A DNA stretch of 64,000 nucleotides from Mycteria americana (taxonomy: Eukaryota; Chordata; Aves; Ciconiiformes; Ciconiidae): positions 372,001-436,000 of the forward strand of contig NW_027445651.1 in assembly GCF_035582795.1 (NCBI RefSeq). Reading direction: 5' to 3'. Position numbers and translations under genes: made by a program. Of this stretch, positions 10,790-21,866 are shown piece after piece (positions within the stretch are counted from its first letter, which is position 1; every line of letters starts with the position of its first letter). Below the pieces are notes generated by a model that did not search any database, had not been told where the DNA came from, and saw nothing but the letters and a program-made list of their open reading frames with translations.

Positions 10790-11937
10790 ACCACAGGTAG
10801 GGCTGGGTGTGTGTGGCAGGGGCGAGGGGACAGCCCTGGCTGAACCCACGTGGGGGTGCTGCCACTCTGCCTGCTGGGGCCTCCTTAACATGCCTGTCCC
10901 TGGAAAAGTGAAAGTTCACCCCTGTCCCCTACCTCAGCTGGGGACTGTTGTGGCAGCTGTAGTTGTATTACAAGGGAACTCCTGGCTGGTTTGCAGTCAT
11001 TGGAGAGCAGAGGGCAGCCCACCATAGTTCTGCCATGATCTCAACTGAACAACAGGACCTTGAAGGCCTTGTGGGAGCAAGCTTGTGAATGGGGGCTGCT
11101 ATGCTAAATAACCTGCTTCCTGCAGTCCCTGCCGACTGTGTGAGAAAGACCCTGGGTGAGAAGTGGCAGAGGAGCCCTGCTCCAGGTAGCAGACATCAGA
11201 AGACATTAAAATCAAGTAGCCCTTTTGCTTGCCTGGGTGTTGGGGTTCTGGGGCCCAGGGTAGGACAAGCAGCTGGAGATTGTGGGTAATGTGGGTAGGT
11301 GAAGGGACACAGAGAGACTGCCTGTACAACAGAGACCTGCGTTGCCGTGTCCTCCCCCTGCCAGAGTGTGGGAGTATGTCTGTCCCTGTGCAGTGCTTTC
11401 TGCAGCAGATGCTCTTTACAGATATGTTTCTCCTCAGGTCCCTCCTCTATGGGCAGAGAAGAGGGGAGATAGTATGCAACACCTCGATCCAGGCACTTCA
11501 GTGTGTGCCTGGTCCTATCTCCACCCAGACAGTCCCAGGGACAGAGTGGACATGGGTGGCTGCAGGGGTGCCTTCTCCATCTCCTGCAGAGCTGGGTGCA
11601 GGCCTGTGCAGCTGGCTAGGTGGTTGATGTCAGGAGAATTCCACAAGGGATGCCTGTCCCTTATATGGACAGTACTTAAATCATGAGTTCTTATCTCTCT
11701 AGAGACCCTTCTTGTGGTATAGGTTGGCGGACAGACCCAGGAGGGGTCCGTGGTAGAGGCTGGGGGACAGACCCAAAGAGGCCTGCCTGGAGCAGCAGGG
11801 AGATAATTTTGCTCCACACTCGGCTGTGGTTTGGAGGCCTCTTTGATCTGGCAGAGGCAGAAGAAAAGGTGAATTTGCAAGCATCAGGTCCCTCACGCTG
11901 TGAGTTCCCTGGGCACCCCATGAAGGGAGAGCATGAC
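10790..11937. other. Intergenic, V 1 to V 2
   Basis: No gene recognised. A segment around 11345-11480 looks similar, in opposite orientation, to 53450-53650, which also lies near a V segment; it is probably duplicated V-flanking sequence. Confidence 0.4.
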
Positions 11938-13048
11938 ATGGTCCTGATTTTCCTGGCAGCACTGGTGGAACTGGCAGCCTTTGGTGAGATGTCACTTGCA
12001 GGCTGGGGAGAATGAGGCAAGAGTTTGGTGAGTGGAAGTGGGGAGATGTGAGTCCTGACTCCCTGGGGGATCTGGGAGTGTTTCTTTAGGGAGAGCAGGG
12101 GCTGCAGATGGGTACAGCAAATAATCTGGGAGATATCAGGAGTAATGGACATAAGAGGAGGAAAAAGAACTCACCTGAAATTTGCAAACTGAGCATTCCT
12201 GAATGTGCTGCTAATACATATGAAGCCTGAAAGAAGGAAAGATGCCAGGGAATGGAGCGATGTGGCATACAGGAGCTTCTCTCCTAGATGTATTGGATAA
12301 AATAAGACCAATGTCTTTAGGGATGGTTGTAAACCTTGGGGATAAAACAGTGAAGGCTAACTCGATGCAAGACAAGCTGAAATGCCATACAAGGACAGGG
12401 CAAGGGCAGAGGATGTGGTGTGCCATATGGAGGAACTGTTCTAGCAAGAAGATATGGTCAGAGGTGCGAGAGGAACAGCTCACATCTTCTGCTGCTGAAG
12501 GAGAGAGCAGCAGTTAACATAGCTCAGAGGTAGATATGGAGAGAATCAGTGGACTGAAAGACCAGTGAGCACGGCTGAAAAGTGGGATGATCTGGGGTGT
12601 GAGGAGTGGCAAGAACCTGCAGAAAGAAGTGTGCAGGGACAAACAGCTCAGCCTTTCAGAGGCTAGGAAAAGTGAGATGGAAAGTGGGAACAGTGAGCAA
12701 GCTGATGAAGTGATAGACAGACAGGTACACAGGCAAGCAAAGCTGAAAGCCCTTTCTGGCTTTACAGGTCCTGCCCAAAAAGACTCTGTGCTCCAGTTCC
12801 CAGCAGAAATGACCATCCAGGTAGGACACAGCGCAACTCTTCACTGAAGTTTCTCCACCAGCAATTCTAATCCCTACATCTTCTGGTACCAGCAGGTACC
12901 CAGTTCCCCCAGATACTGCTGTGGGTGGACAAATGGAAACCTCACATGGATTCAGGGAGGTTCTCCTCTGTGGAGACCTCCCAGGTACTTCTGCATGTGC
13001 AGGATACCAAGCTCCAGGATAGTGCTGCCTATTTCTGTGCACTGCGCC
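11938..13048 (+). pseudogene. TCR V segment pseudogene 2 (TRAV/TRDV type)
   Basis: Leader exon 11938-11983 encodes MVLIFLAALVELAAF and ends at a GTGAG donor. The V exon is 12768-13048 after a tttacag acceptor. It starts GPAQKDSVLQFPAEMTIQVG, has FWYQQ and, in another frame, DSAAYFCAL. The codon for the first canonical cysteine is TGA (TGC expected, near 12845), and a frameshift just after FWYQQ puts framework 3 in another frame. A good 23-bp recombination signal follows, so the segment could still rearrange but could not encode a receptor chain. It belongs to a different V family from pseudogene 1. Confidence 0.85.
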
Positions 13049-13087
13049 CACTCTGGTGCCCACAGCACACAGCACTGCACAGAAATG
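13049..13087 (+). promoter_or_regulatory. 23-bp-spacer recombination signal of V 2
   Basis: Heptamer CACTCTG (5 of 7 to CACAGTG), exactly 23 bp, nonamer ACAGAAATG (6 of 9 to ACAAAAACC), directly after the TGTGCACTGCGCC end of the V exon. Confidence 0.7.
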
Positions 13088-15589
13088 TGGGGGGTGGTCT
13101 GAGGAGCAGTTCCCTCCGTGCCGCTGCTTGCATGTAGCTCTGAGCTCAGCCTGCCCAGCAGCGGCACCTGGGGGCTGTGGTGAGGCTGGGCCTCTGCATC
13201 CCCAGTCTGTGCTACTGTGAAGTACATGCCAGCGTGACTTCACAGCTGCATCTAGATCCAGGGTCTTTGATCATGAAAAGAGTCCAAGAAACCTGACTTG
13301 GGGCAGACCCATTGGAGGCTGCACCATAAACAGGCCAAACCAGGCTTGTAAATGCCCTCTGCTTAAAATAGTTGGTATGCTGGAGTGAGTACTCAGGGCA
13401 AGTGATCTATCAGCTTGTCTTCTTGTTCCCTTTCCCTGTGCCTCCACCTATGGCCACAGCTTGTGAGAACGAAGCTTGTGGTAGGAGGCACAACTGCTCT
13501 TATCGTTTTGCCATGTGGCCATAGTAGCCCAAGAAGGGAAGAGCCCTTCCTTGCCCTGCATCTGGGCATCAGCAAGTGAAAAAGACCCATCAGCCAGATG
13601 CTGGACAAGATCCTCTGTTCAAGCCCTTCCTGCACTCATCCACTGCTGGGGAGTGGTCCCAACTCTTTTTCATATCTCTTCTCCTTCTCAGGGAAATCAC
13701 CAGTGCTCGGCTGGGAGGAACCCTGAGTCCATGCTGGTTTCTCTGTCCGCCAGATGGTAATCACATCTCAGTGATCTCGTTTTCTCCCATGGCCAACAAG
13801 AATGGTTCTGGGGACCTATTCTAAGGCAATCCCACCCCAGCATTGCATGTGGAAGCTCAGCTGGAGGGTGCTGACTTTCCAGTTGGATCCCACCCTCTGA
13901 ATTGGAGTCTGTTGCTCATGAAGCGTCATCCACTTCACCTGAGAAAGCCTAGGGTACTGGGTTGTTGTCCCACTGCTGCTCCAGGATGGCCTACCTCTCC
14001 CAAGTGATGTGGGTCTGCTCTGCCAGCCCTGTTGGAGGCTTTGCACACCCCTGTTTATCTCAGAGGGCTCTAGGCAGCGTTGATGGGAATTGATGGCAGC
14101 CCTCAGTGTCCTGCACTCTGCTGTGTCTATGGGGCTCCTTGGACATTTCAGATCCTGCTTTTGGTTGCTCTCCAGGGCTGCAGAGGGCTTCAAGACTCCA
14201 CAGACACAATTCTCCCCCAAAAGCAAGGAATGACAAGCAGTGATGGCTACCTGAGGATAGATCCAGGCTCAGGCTCTTTCTTCATCCTCAGTGGGCTGTC
14301 CCAGGGATTTTCCCAAATGCCACTAAGAAAGAGAGCACAGCTGACAAGGGTGAGCATCAGCTTGTCCTTGGGCACTGGTGCCTGGGCCTGGCTGCAGGTC
14401 TAACAGCCCAGCACAGGTGGACACAGGAGGTTGGTGAACCGCCTCCTAAAGCACCACTGCTTCCAGAAGGGAGGAGAAGATATTCAGTCCGGACTCAGTC
14501 ATCTCACTTGGAGAGCTCTACACTGAGGTGAAATTAATCCCACACTGTTCATAAAGGTGTATCTGCCATGTTGATGCCTCCTCCTCATGGAGTGGTAACA
14601 TGGACTCCCTTCACTGTCAGCGTGCAGAAAGAAGAGCTTTGAGAACATGATTCATCTGTTCTGAAATGAAAAGTGGATGGGGAAAAGCAAGTGGCCTTTG
14701 GAAGTGCTAATGTCCTCCCAGTGAGTGTAAAGAGACACTTGCTACCCAGCCAGCCTTTCACAGCTCTGCAGTTTGGGGACAGTTTGGGGACTAACAATCA
14801 TATTAAAGTGTTTCCACGACGAAGCCCGAAATGTGTGGAACAACAGACTATTAAAAACTGAAGTGGGGTTTTAAATGTGGAAATGCCCTGACGCATCTAG
14901 CATGATGTGGAAGTGCCCTGACACATTTAGCATGGAGCATAATGATTTGCATATTTTTAATTAAAAATTAAAAAGTACATTCAGATACTGGCTAGAAGGA
15001 AGGAAGGGGAGTGTAAATTTTGTTGACTGTCTTATGCTAGGAATAATGGCTGCAAGTAGAGATGCCAGACATTGCCAAATTTTATCTTGAACCAGAGCAT
15101 GATTCAGCCACAAGAATGAGGCTGAATCCAGAAAATGTCAGACTAAATGGAGAAATACATGCCCATTTCCTAAAGCAGTGAGCCAGCTGCTGGTTCTTCT
15201 TGAGGGGATTCAGGTGAATCCCTGACAAAATGAAGCACTTAGGAAACTGGAACACAAACCTGTGTGAGGACCACTCCTCTAGTGTTCTGTCAGAGAACAT
15301 TTCTGGATGGGGTTTGTGACCCTTTCCAAGCGCTGGTCTTTAGAGCACTGTGAGGCATTCTGAGTTTACCCAGGACTGAACAGAGGGAGGTGGGAGCATT
15401 ACAATTGAGCCTCAGGCCAGACTAAGATGGCTGAAAGGTGAGTGAGATGAGCTCACAGGGGAACTGGTGGCGTCTCACTACCTGTGATGCCCACGTGCAC
15501 ATACACTTCAGTGAGGAACATCTGCAGGGCAGAAGTCGAGCTGGGGGGAAGAATATCTTTGATCCCACTGAGGCTCCATGAAAAGCCAC
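13088..15589. other. Intergenic, no gene recognised
   Basis: About 2.5 kb. Bases 13400-13660 are similar to 48740-48960, another sign of duplicated V-flanking sequence. An AT-rich stretch lies near 14940-14980. The open frames at 13816-14226 and 14080-14403 overlap on opposite strands and show no family features. Confidence 0.5.
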
Positions 15590-15905
15590 TTCACTTCTTC
15601 TGGAAATCCTGCCCCAGACCTTGCTTAACTTCTTTATTTCTAAGTGTGTAAATGAAGGGGTTCAACAAGGAGATACAACTGTGTTAAAGGTATTCACAAG
15701 TTTGTTCTGATCCATGGATTTTTGGGCTGATGGCTTGACATACAGGAACATAGTAGAGCCATACAAGATTGTGTCAACACTGAGATGGGCAGAGCAAGTG
15801 GAAAAGGCCTTTTGCTGGCCATGGGCTGACTGAATTCACAGGATGGACGTAGGAGACCAGGGTGATCACACAGGAGGCCACCACAACAATTATGGAGACA
15901 AGGAA
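15590..15905 (-). pseudogene. Olfactory receptor pseudogene, C-terminal fragment
   Basis: Read right to left it encodes the end of a class II (tetrapod-type) OR: a TM5-like hydrophobic run ([16 protein letters not shown], near 15880), a KKAF-like intracellular loop, MFLYVKPSAQKS, and the TM7 signature NPFIYTLRNKEVK near 15640. A one-base loss in the SPLLNP block and further shifts in TM6 break the frame. The N-terminal two thirds are absent; an LTR fragment begins where the OR ends. Confidence 0.8.
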
Positions 15906-16018
15906 GGGGAGCCTGCAGGGCCAGTATCTCCTCCATCATGGACCTCCATGGGCTGCAAGGGGGCAACCTGTGTCACCATTGTCTTCTCCACAGCTGAAGG
16001 GGAATCTCTATACCAGCA
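15906..16018 (-). mobile_element. ERV-type LTR fragment
   Basis: About 110 bp matching, in reverse, the part of the LTRs at 1.55, 4.49 and 57.76 kb that contains 'agattcccctgcagcc' and 'gcccatggaggtcca'. It is wedged between the OR fragment and a 5'-truncated keratin. Confidence 0.65.
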
Positions 16019-16235
16019 CCTGAACTCCACTGTCATCATCCAGCCATCCCCTGTGGTGGTGACCCTGCCTGGCCCCATCCTCAGCTTCTTCCCACAGAAC
16101 ACCATTGTGGGATCCACCACCTCCGCTGCTGTTGGCAGCATCCTCAGCTGTGATGGAGTGCCCATCACCTCTGGGTGCTGTGACCTCTCTGGCATTTCCA
16201 GACGCTACTGTGGCAGCAGATATCCCCCCTGCTAA
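16019..16235 (+). pseudogene. Feather-type beta-keratin fragment (K2), 5'-truncated
   Basis: Begins at [17 protein letters not shown] and runs in frame to the C-terminal [12 protein letters not shown] stop. The N-terminal 30 or so residues, including seven cysteines, plus intron, exon 1 and promoter, are missing and replaced by the LTR fragment. It matches K6 at 30.9 kb (both have SRRYCGS) in inverted orientation, and so is that gene's counterpart on the other arm of the palindrome. Confidence 0.88.
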
Positions 16236-16804
16236 AGATGCTGGCAACAGTATTGGATGAGGACACCAGGAACTCAGAACATGGTACTGGACAGAGGATC
16301 AAATTTTGTGCCGTTGTCTTAAGAGATGCTGACCGTCTCTGGCTTGCACTGCAAGGGCAGACTGGAAGGGGCCAGTCTGGGCCCTCTGAAAACATGGCCA
16401 ATCTACCTTTCCTGTATTCCACTCACACTTTTTCTCTCTTTTCTTTGTTGTCTTGTGCCTCTCTCAAAGCCTGCTGTAAGGACCCCAGAAACCAGCCTGG
16501 ACTGACCTGCTAGTCTATCTCCTTTTGTGGGGCAGGTCAACAGTAAAAGGGGAACAGATTAGAGAGAGGCTGGGACGTGGCTGAGAGGGGTTTTGGGTCA
16601 TGAATTAGGAGGGAGCCTCCCTGGGTCAGGCTGCTCTTTACAGCATGATGAAGACCCTGTGGCTCCTGGCACATCTTTCAGCTCCCCACTCAGTAGTGCC
16701 TCCTTTGCCTCCTTTGCGATAAGGAAACCAGGCTGTTCCTCACCCATCCTTGTGCTCTTCTTCCTCCCTGCCCTCTCTCCCAGGTGCACCTCCAGCACAG
16801 AGAC

Positions 16805-17110
16805 ATGTCATGCTACGACCAGTGCCTGCCATGCCGGCCCTGTGGCCCGACCCCGCTGGCCAACAGCTGCAATGAGCCCTGTGTCAGGCAGTGCCAGAAC
16901 TCCACCGTCGTCATCCAGCCCTCCCCTGTGGTGGTGACCCTGCCTGGCCCCATCCTCAGCTCCTTCCCACAGAACACCGTTGTGGGCTCTTCCACCTCCG
17001 CTGCTGTTGGCAGCATCCTCAGCTGTGATGGAGTGCCCATCACCTCTGGGTGCTGTGACCTCTCTGGCATTTCCAGCCGCTACTGTGGCAGAAGGTGCCC
17101 CCCCTGCTAA
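16805..17110 (+). CDS. Feather-type beta-keratin (K3), intact frame
   Basis: 101-residue corneous beta-protein, a structural protein of feather cells that polymerises through a central beta-sheet core into 3-4 nm filaments crosslinked by disulfides. Cys-rich N-terminus ([13 protein letters not shown], cysteines 3, 7, 10, 13, 22, 26, 30), core at about residues 31-63 ([16 protein letters not shown]), then a C-terminal domain with cysteines 74, 83, 84, 94, 98 and 101. This tail is richer in cysteine and poorer in glycine than the usual feather-keratin tail. The ATG follows a splice acceptor (exon 2 from 16784, ctctctcccag). No exon 1 or TATA box lies upstream: the intron runs, at about 16560, straight into sequence matching a keratin 3' flank. 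Frame intact, expression doubtful. It is the exact inverted twin of K5. Confidence 0.93.
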   Translation: MSCYDQCLPCRPCGPTPLANSCNEPCVRQCQNSTVVIQPSPVVVTLPGPILSSFPQNTVVGSSTSAAVGSILSCDGVPITSGCCDLSGISSRYCGRRCPPC

Positions 17111-17445
17111 AGATGCTGGCAACAGCCTCACAGAAGGACCCCCAGGAACTCAGAACGTGCTGCTGGACAGAGGATCAAACTTCATGCCATTGTTTAAAGA
17201 GCAGTCTTACACTCACCATTTTTCTCTCTTTTCTTTGTTGTCTTGTGCTCCCTTCAAGCCTGCTGTGAGGACCCCAGAAACCAGCCTGGACTGACCTGCT
17301 AGCTTGTCTCCCTTTACCAGGCAGGTCAACAGATGGCCTGTGGGAACTCTGCCACAGGAAAAGGGGAACAGATTCTTGGCTGCTCCTGCTCCTCCCCTCA
17401 CTGGGGGCCTCCACTTGCCGTGACCTCTTTTCCCTCTTCAGACTC

Positions 17446-17451
17446 ATTAAA
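17446..17451 (+). terminator. Probable poly(A) signal of K3
   Basis: ATTAAA 336 bp after the stop codon in conserved keratin 3' flank; the mirror copy serves K5. Confidence 0.5.
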
Positions 17452-18432
17452 ATTTGCTGCAACCCTGCCTGTGTCCCTTAGGTGGTCTTTCCATCCGCAT
17501 ACTGACTGCTGACGAAGAAAGCCATTGCTTTGCGGAAGGAATTAGGTGGGGGCACAGGGGAACCCTTCATCACTCCTAGAGGGACTGGAGGGTGGGACAT
17601 ACTGCAGCGAGTCCTCTTTCAGGCACTGCCTCTTGAAGCTGAGGAAGACAGCCCTAGTTGCTGCACAGCCAACGGCCATCAGTCCTTGCCTTGCTAGTCT
17701 CTGCTCAGAAATACCCCCGTGGCCCTGGAGCACGTTGTGTGAACAGGAACCCTGACAACTGCAGTCCTCCAGAGAGGAACTGTGGGCATGTGGGAGGCCC
17801 CAGGGAGGTCAGCAGTCCCACAAGCTCTTGGGGAAGAGTGCTCCTCTTGCTTTCGGTGGAGCTGTGCCGGGGTAGGAGGCTCAGCAGACGATGTTCCCAA
17901 AGGATGGCAGGAATTGGGAACGGGTCAATAGCCTTGGGGATGGCCCACAGTCCCTACTCCACCTGCCCATCTCTTCCATCCCCTGATGTAGGGGCCATGG
18001 TCAGCATGCCTGGGCATGGGCAGCAGGGACAGCTTCCCCATGCAGCCCTATCACCCTTCAGCACAGCATGTGGCATGGCCCACCCGTTGCCAACATGTGT
18101 AGGGCTGAGGTGTTCACAAGTTAGTACACTGGTGTCAGCTACAGCAGGCCCCACACTGGAGTCCCCTGTCCCTGTGAACTCAACACCCCCTTGGGTGAAG
18201 GCAAGCCCAGGAGAGTGACTGGTGCCCAGCCACACATGGATGCTCCTTGGTGCCTTGTCTTCCCCAAGCAAGGAGCAGCTTTCTCCAGGCCCAGAAACTC
18301 TACAGCCCCACAAGGGCCACCACCCAGCTCTGCTCCGGAAGGGTGCTGTGTGAGAGGAGATACTCCCAGCTCTGCAGAGACATGGCAGTGACAGTGGGAT
18401 TTGGTCCTGCACTCAGCAGGTTTTGTGAGCTG

Positions 18433-19640
18433 TCTGTGAATGGCACAGAGATTGAATCAGCCCAACCGTAGGGCACGTGTTGGAGTGCCACACCTCAAAT
18501 ACTGTGTTCAGTTTTGGGCCCCTCACTACAAGAAAGACATTGAGGTGCTGGAGCATGTCCAAAGAAGAGCAATGAAGCTGGTGAAGGGCCTAGAGCACAA
18601 GTCTTATGCAGAGCGGCTGAGGGAGCTGGGACTGTTTAGCCTAGAGAAAAGGAGGCTGAGGGGAGACCTTATTGCTCTCTACAACTACCTGAAAGGAGGT
18701 TGTAAAGAAGTGCGGGTTGGTCTCTTCTCACAGGTAACAAGTGATAGGACAAGAGGAAATGGCCTGAAGTTGCGCCAGGGGATCTTTAGACTGGATGTTA
18801 GTATATTTTACTTCACTGAAATGGTTGTCCAGCATTGGAACAGGCTGCCCAGGGAACTGGTTGAGTCACCATCCCTGGAGGTGTTTAAAAGACGTTTGGA
18901 TGAGGTGCTTAGGGACATGGTGTAGTGGTGGACTTGGTAGTGTTAGGTTCATGGTTGGACTTGATGATCTTCAAGGTCTTTTTCAACCTATACGATTCTG
19001 TGATTCGTATTTGAGTGCCTTCCCCTAGGCAGCAAGCTCCTTCAGCATTCCCAGAGCCCTGGCCAAGCCCTTCCCACATCTGCAGACTCTGGGGCCCTGT
19101 GCTGTGGGGGGGCTGTGCCTTTGCACAGCCCCCACACGCCACCAGCACCATAGGACCAAGGTGGAGGACAGGGTCATTCCTGCATGGGGTGAGGATGGGG
19201 GGCACCCCTCCCCAGGCCAGATTTTGTGGGAGGCAGTGCTGAGTCAGGTGGTAACACAAGGACAATAAGCATCAGGATGAAGCCCACTTAGACCCAATGC
19301 AACCATGGGTCCCAGCTCTGGCTTGTGCCCTGGCCCAGGGTCTGTAGGAGAGCTCAGGCATAGCACAGGCCTGCCCCAGCTCTGCCAAATCTGTGCCTGT
19401 GTCTGGCCTGGGCTACAGTTGTCCTCCTGGCCAGGCCAGGCTCCTAGGTAGTCCACAGCAGTCGCTGGATGGAACCTTCACCTCGTCCTCTCTTGAGTCT
19501 GGCCTTGTCCTGAGCCCCTGCACCAGCTCTGACCGTGGGACTGAGATCTCCTACACATCTGTTGCCCAGATTATGGCAATAATCAATAGATGCTTCTGGG
19601 GTGGAATTATCTCCTGCCTAAGACAGAAGTCTGAGATGGA
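18433..19640. repeat. Older, diverged continuation of inverted arm 1
   Basis: Homologous in reverse to 27965-28668 with many substitutions and small indels (for example 'aataatcaatagatgctt' near 19580 against its complement near 28020). A CR1 tail is inserted only on this side. Homology fades near 19640. Confidence 0.75.
18490..19012 (+). mobile_element. CR1: CR1 LINE, 3'-end insertion
   Basis: Carries the ORF2 C-terminus in one open frame ([55 protein letters not shown]) and the 3' tail. It is flanked by GAGTGCC at 18483-18489 and 19013-19019. The opposite arm has a single GGAGTGCCTCC and no insertion, so the element arrived after the inverted duplication. Confidence 0.9.
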
Positions 19641-20299
19641 CCAACTCTCTTGTTTTTTCTCAGCAGAGCCCTACACCAGGATAAAATTTCTCGATGCTTA
19701 CCTGAGCAACTGGCTCCCTAGGGCCCATGTTTCCCCAAGACCAGTGAGTGTGATGGTGAATATGCATCCTTATAACTAGCCTGGAGAGCACCGGCTAGCA
19801 ATTTTCTTGGCACATCAGAACCACATAGAGTTTTTTGACTCATGTCGTTACCCTCCAAACAGTGCTCTCTTTTCTGAGACCATCATGGCCTTTTTAAAAC
19901 ACAATGCTATGGATATTGCTTTCCAGAGGAAACAACTGCAGCATCCCCCACTCCATGGCCTGTGGATACCACTGTGTCTTTTTCCTACATCACCATAAGA
20001 AGGGATTACCTTTGAACAGATTTTAAAACTGTGTTCTAAGAATCTAGTACAAAATGATCAGATGCTGATGTATTTTGTAAAATATGAAGATGAAGCTTTC
20101 CGCATGACCACGGCTACTCAAAATGTGTTTCGGAAGACCCAGAACAACATCTCTTGTAGCAATTTTCATAAAATATGCTATAAATAAAGCTTACAACCCA
20201 ACTGCTCGGCTTAGCGTGTGCTCTTTAAGCTCATCCCACCCCACCCCAACATGTTTTTTAAATGAACATTATGGACAGTAAAGTTTAAAGATATTATGA
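19641..20299. other. Unassigned, with a poly(A)-signal-like site
   Basis: AT-richer sequence with no recognised gene. An AATAAA lies in 'gctataaataaagcttac' near 20185, preceded by a short frame (about 20070-20180) that could be an old exon or a processed transcript. No family match comes to mind. Confidence 0.35.
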
Positions 20300-20395
20300 A
20301 TGTAAACCCCCCCATGGTAGGGGGTGTTGGACTAGATGACCTTTTAAAAGTCCCTTCCAACCTATACCATCATATGATTATATAATTCTATGAAT
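20300..20395 (+). mobile_element. CR1: CR1 LINE, short 3' tail
   Basis: Contains 'ggtgttggactagatgacct', 'tcccttccaacctat' and a terminal 'ataattctatga'. About 95 bp; everything upstream in the element is lost. Confidence 0.8.
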
Positions 20396-21441
20396 ATCTT
20401 AGCTTCAACAATACATTTTACAAGGTGTGCCACTGGGTTTTTGGGATGTTCCTCTTATTAGGTGGTGTGTGTGATGCTTCTTGGCCCTCCTCAGTCACTT
20501 TTATTTGTTCCTAGAGACCCTGGTTATTGTATGGCAGAAGATGGGACATTCATCGCAGCCATGGCTTTCAGGAAAACATTCCAGCCTTTAGGTCTTCTCA
20601 GATGGGCCACAAATCTGAAGGACATATTACATTAAATGAAGCAGGCTGGACCACTTAATGACATCTCTTTGTGCACAGAACTTCCTTGTTTTTCCCAAGA
20701 AGAAATAAGCTTGTGCTGCCCTAGTTTACCTAGGAGCACTTCAGCATTCTTCCAATACCAGGGACGCACATTATCAGGCACTTCCTGAACAACAGGTCTG
20801 GAGTCCTCAGGAGTTTCCAGGGCTTTTTCCACCTCTGTCTTGTTTTCTTCTGGAAAAGCAGGAGTTATTTCCCCCCTTTTCTGATCACTCTGCTTCTCAT
20901 GGGATAAGCACATCTGAGAGCAGCTGTACACCCCTTAACGTTCTCGTAGGACACCAAACCTGGTTTCTAAAGAATGTCCCTAATTTTGGCATCCAAAGAG
21001 TGGATTGTATGAGCCCTCATGTCTTCCCTGGGTAATGGCAGCAGCCATAGCTGCTCCACCTGATTTGCAGGCACCAGATAAATTTTTTACATGTAGCCCA
21101 TCCCTGCTTTACCAAAAGCCCTGCAATGAGCAGAAGAGCAAAACGTAAGTCCTCCAAAAATTTGATGAAAGGATGTTTACAGAGCACTTCCTGATAAAGC
21201 AGTTGCCAGCAATTGTAACACTGCAAAATATTCCAAGGCGTAACAGACAGCAAGCAGTCGTCATTTGTGAGTCAGAAAGCAGTTACAAGCTAGCCGGCTG
21301 AGCAGCATCAGAGCAGATGACAGAGAGATAGACAGGATTGGGGTGCACCTTGAAGTGCTGCACCCCAGAGCCCAACTGCAGTGGAGAAGCAGGCAGTGTG
21401 TCCCCCTAGTATTAAGGTAAGAGCAATCTGTAGGAAAGCTG
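20396..21441. other. Unassigned; unrecognised minus-strand frame at 20632-20931
   Basis: No gene recognised. The 99-codon minus frame at 20632-20931 reads like natural protein (acidic stretch, then DNVRPWYWKNAEVLLGKLG), and another minus frame at 21017-21253 has a hydrophobic run. Either could be an exon relic of an unknown gene. Confidence 0.3.
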
Positions 21442-21581
21442 AAGGGAAAGGAAGGGAAGGGAAGGGAAGGGAAGGGAAGGGAAGGCAAGGCAAGGCAAGG
21501 CAAGGCAAGGCAAGGCAAGGCAAGGCAAGGCAAGGCAAGGCAAGGCAAGGCAAGGCAAGGAAAGGAAAGGAAAGGAAAGGG
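21442..21581. repeat. Three-part pentanucleotide array 1
   Basis: AAGGG x6 (21452-21481), AAGGC x15 (21482-21556), AAGGA x4 (21557-21576). Same three units in the same order as the large array at 25.6 kb. Confidence 0.95.
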
Positions 21582-21866
21582 AGAGGGGCAGCAGGTCCTT
21601 CCTCGCCTGGGGCTTAGCAGGTGCTCACAGCCCAGGGCAGCAGAAGACAACAGAGAAAAGAGAGAGAGGAAAGAGAGTGAGAAACAGGCACATTAGACAA
21701 GGGCCATGTTTTCAGAGGGCCCAGGCACGCCTCTGCCTGCCTGCCTTTGCAGGTGGAGCAGTGGATGCTCGGCCCCCCTGCAAGCGATGGCCAGGATCTC
21801 TGTGCTCAGTCCACTACCATCTTCTGGGTTCCTGGGGGTCCTTCTGCGGGGCCGCCTGTGGCAGCT

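Larger units (their letters stand above)
16341..18432. repeat. Inverted repeat arm 1 (2,092 bp)
   Basis: Reverse complement of 28669-30760, with coordinates summing to 47101 throughout. Every stretch compared matched base for base, and the translated frames on both strands agree exactly. The first mismatching bases are 16340 against 30761 and 18433 against 28668. It contains keratin K3, its poly(A) signal and about 1.3 kb of flank. Confidence 0.92.

Noticed and set aside
15890-16247. Antisense and out-of-frame open frames over all keratin exons (for example 15890-16195, 16808-17131, 29970-30293, 30871-31170)
   Set aside because: They overlap the keratin coding sequence in other frames and keep no independent motif; they recur only because the keratin exons do.
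18440-18925. 161-codon frame as a host gene
   Set aside because: It is the C-terminus of CR1 ORF2 with flanking target duplications.
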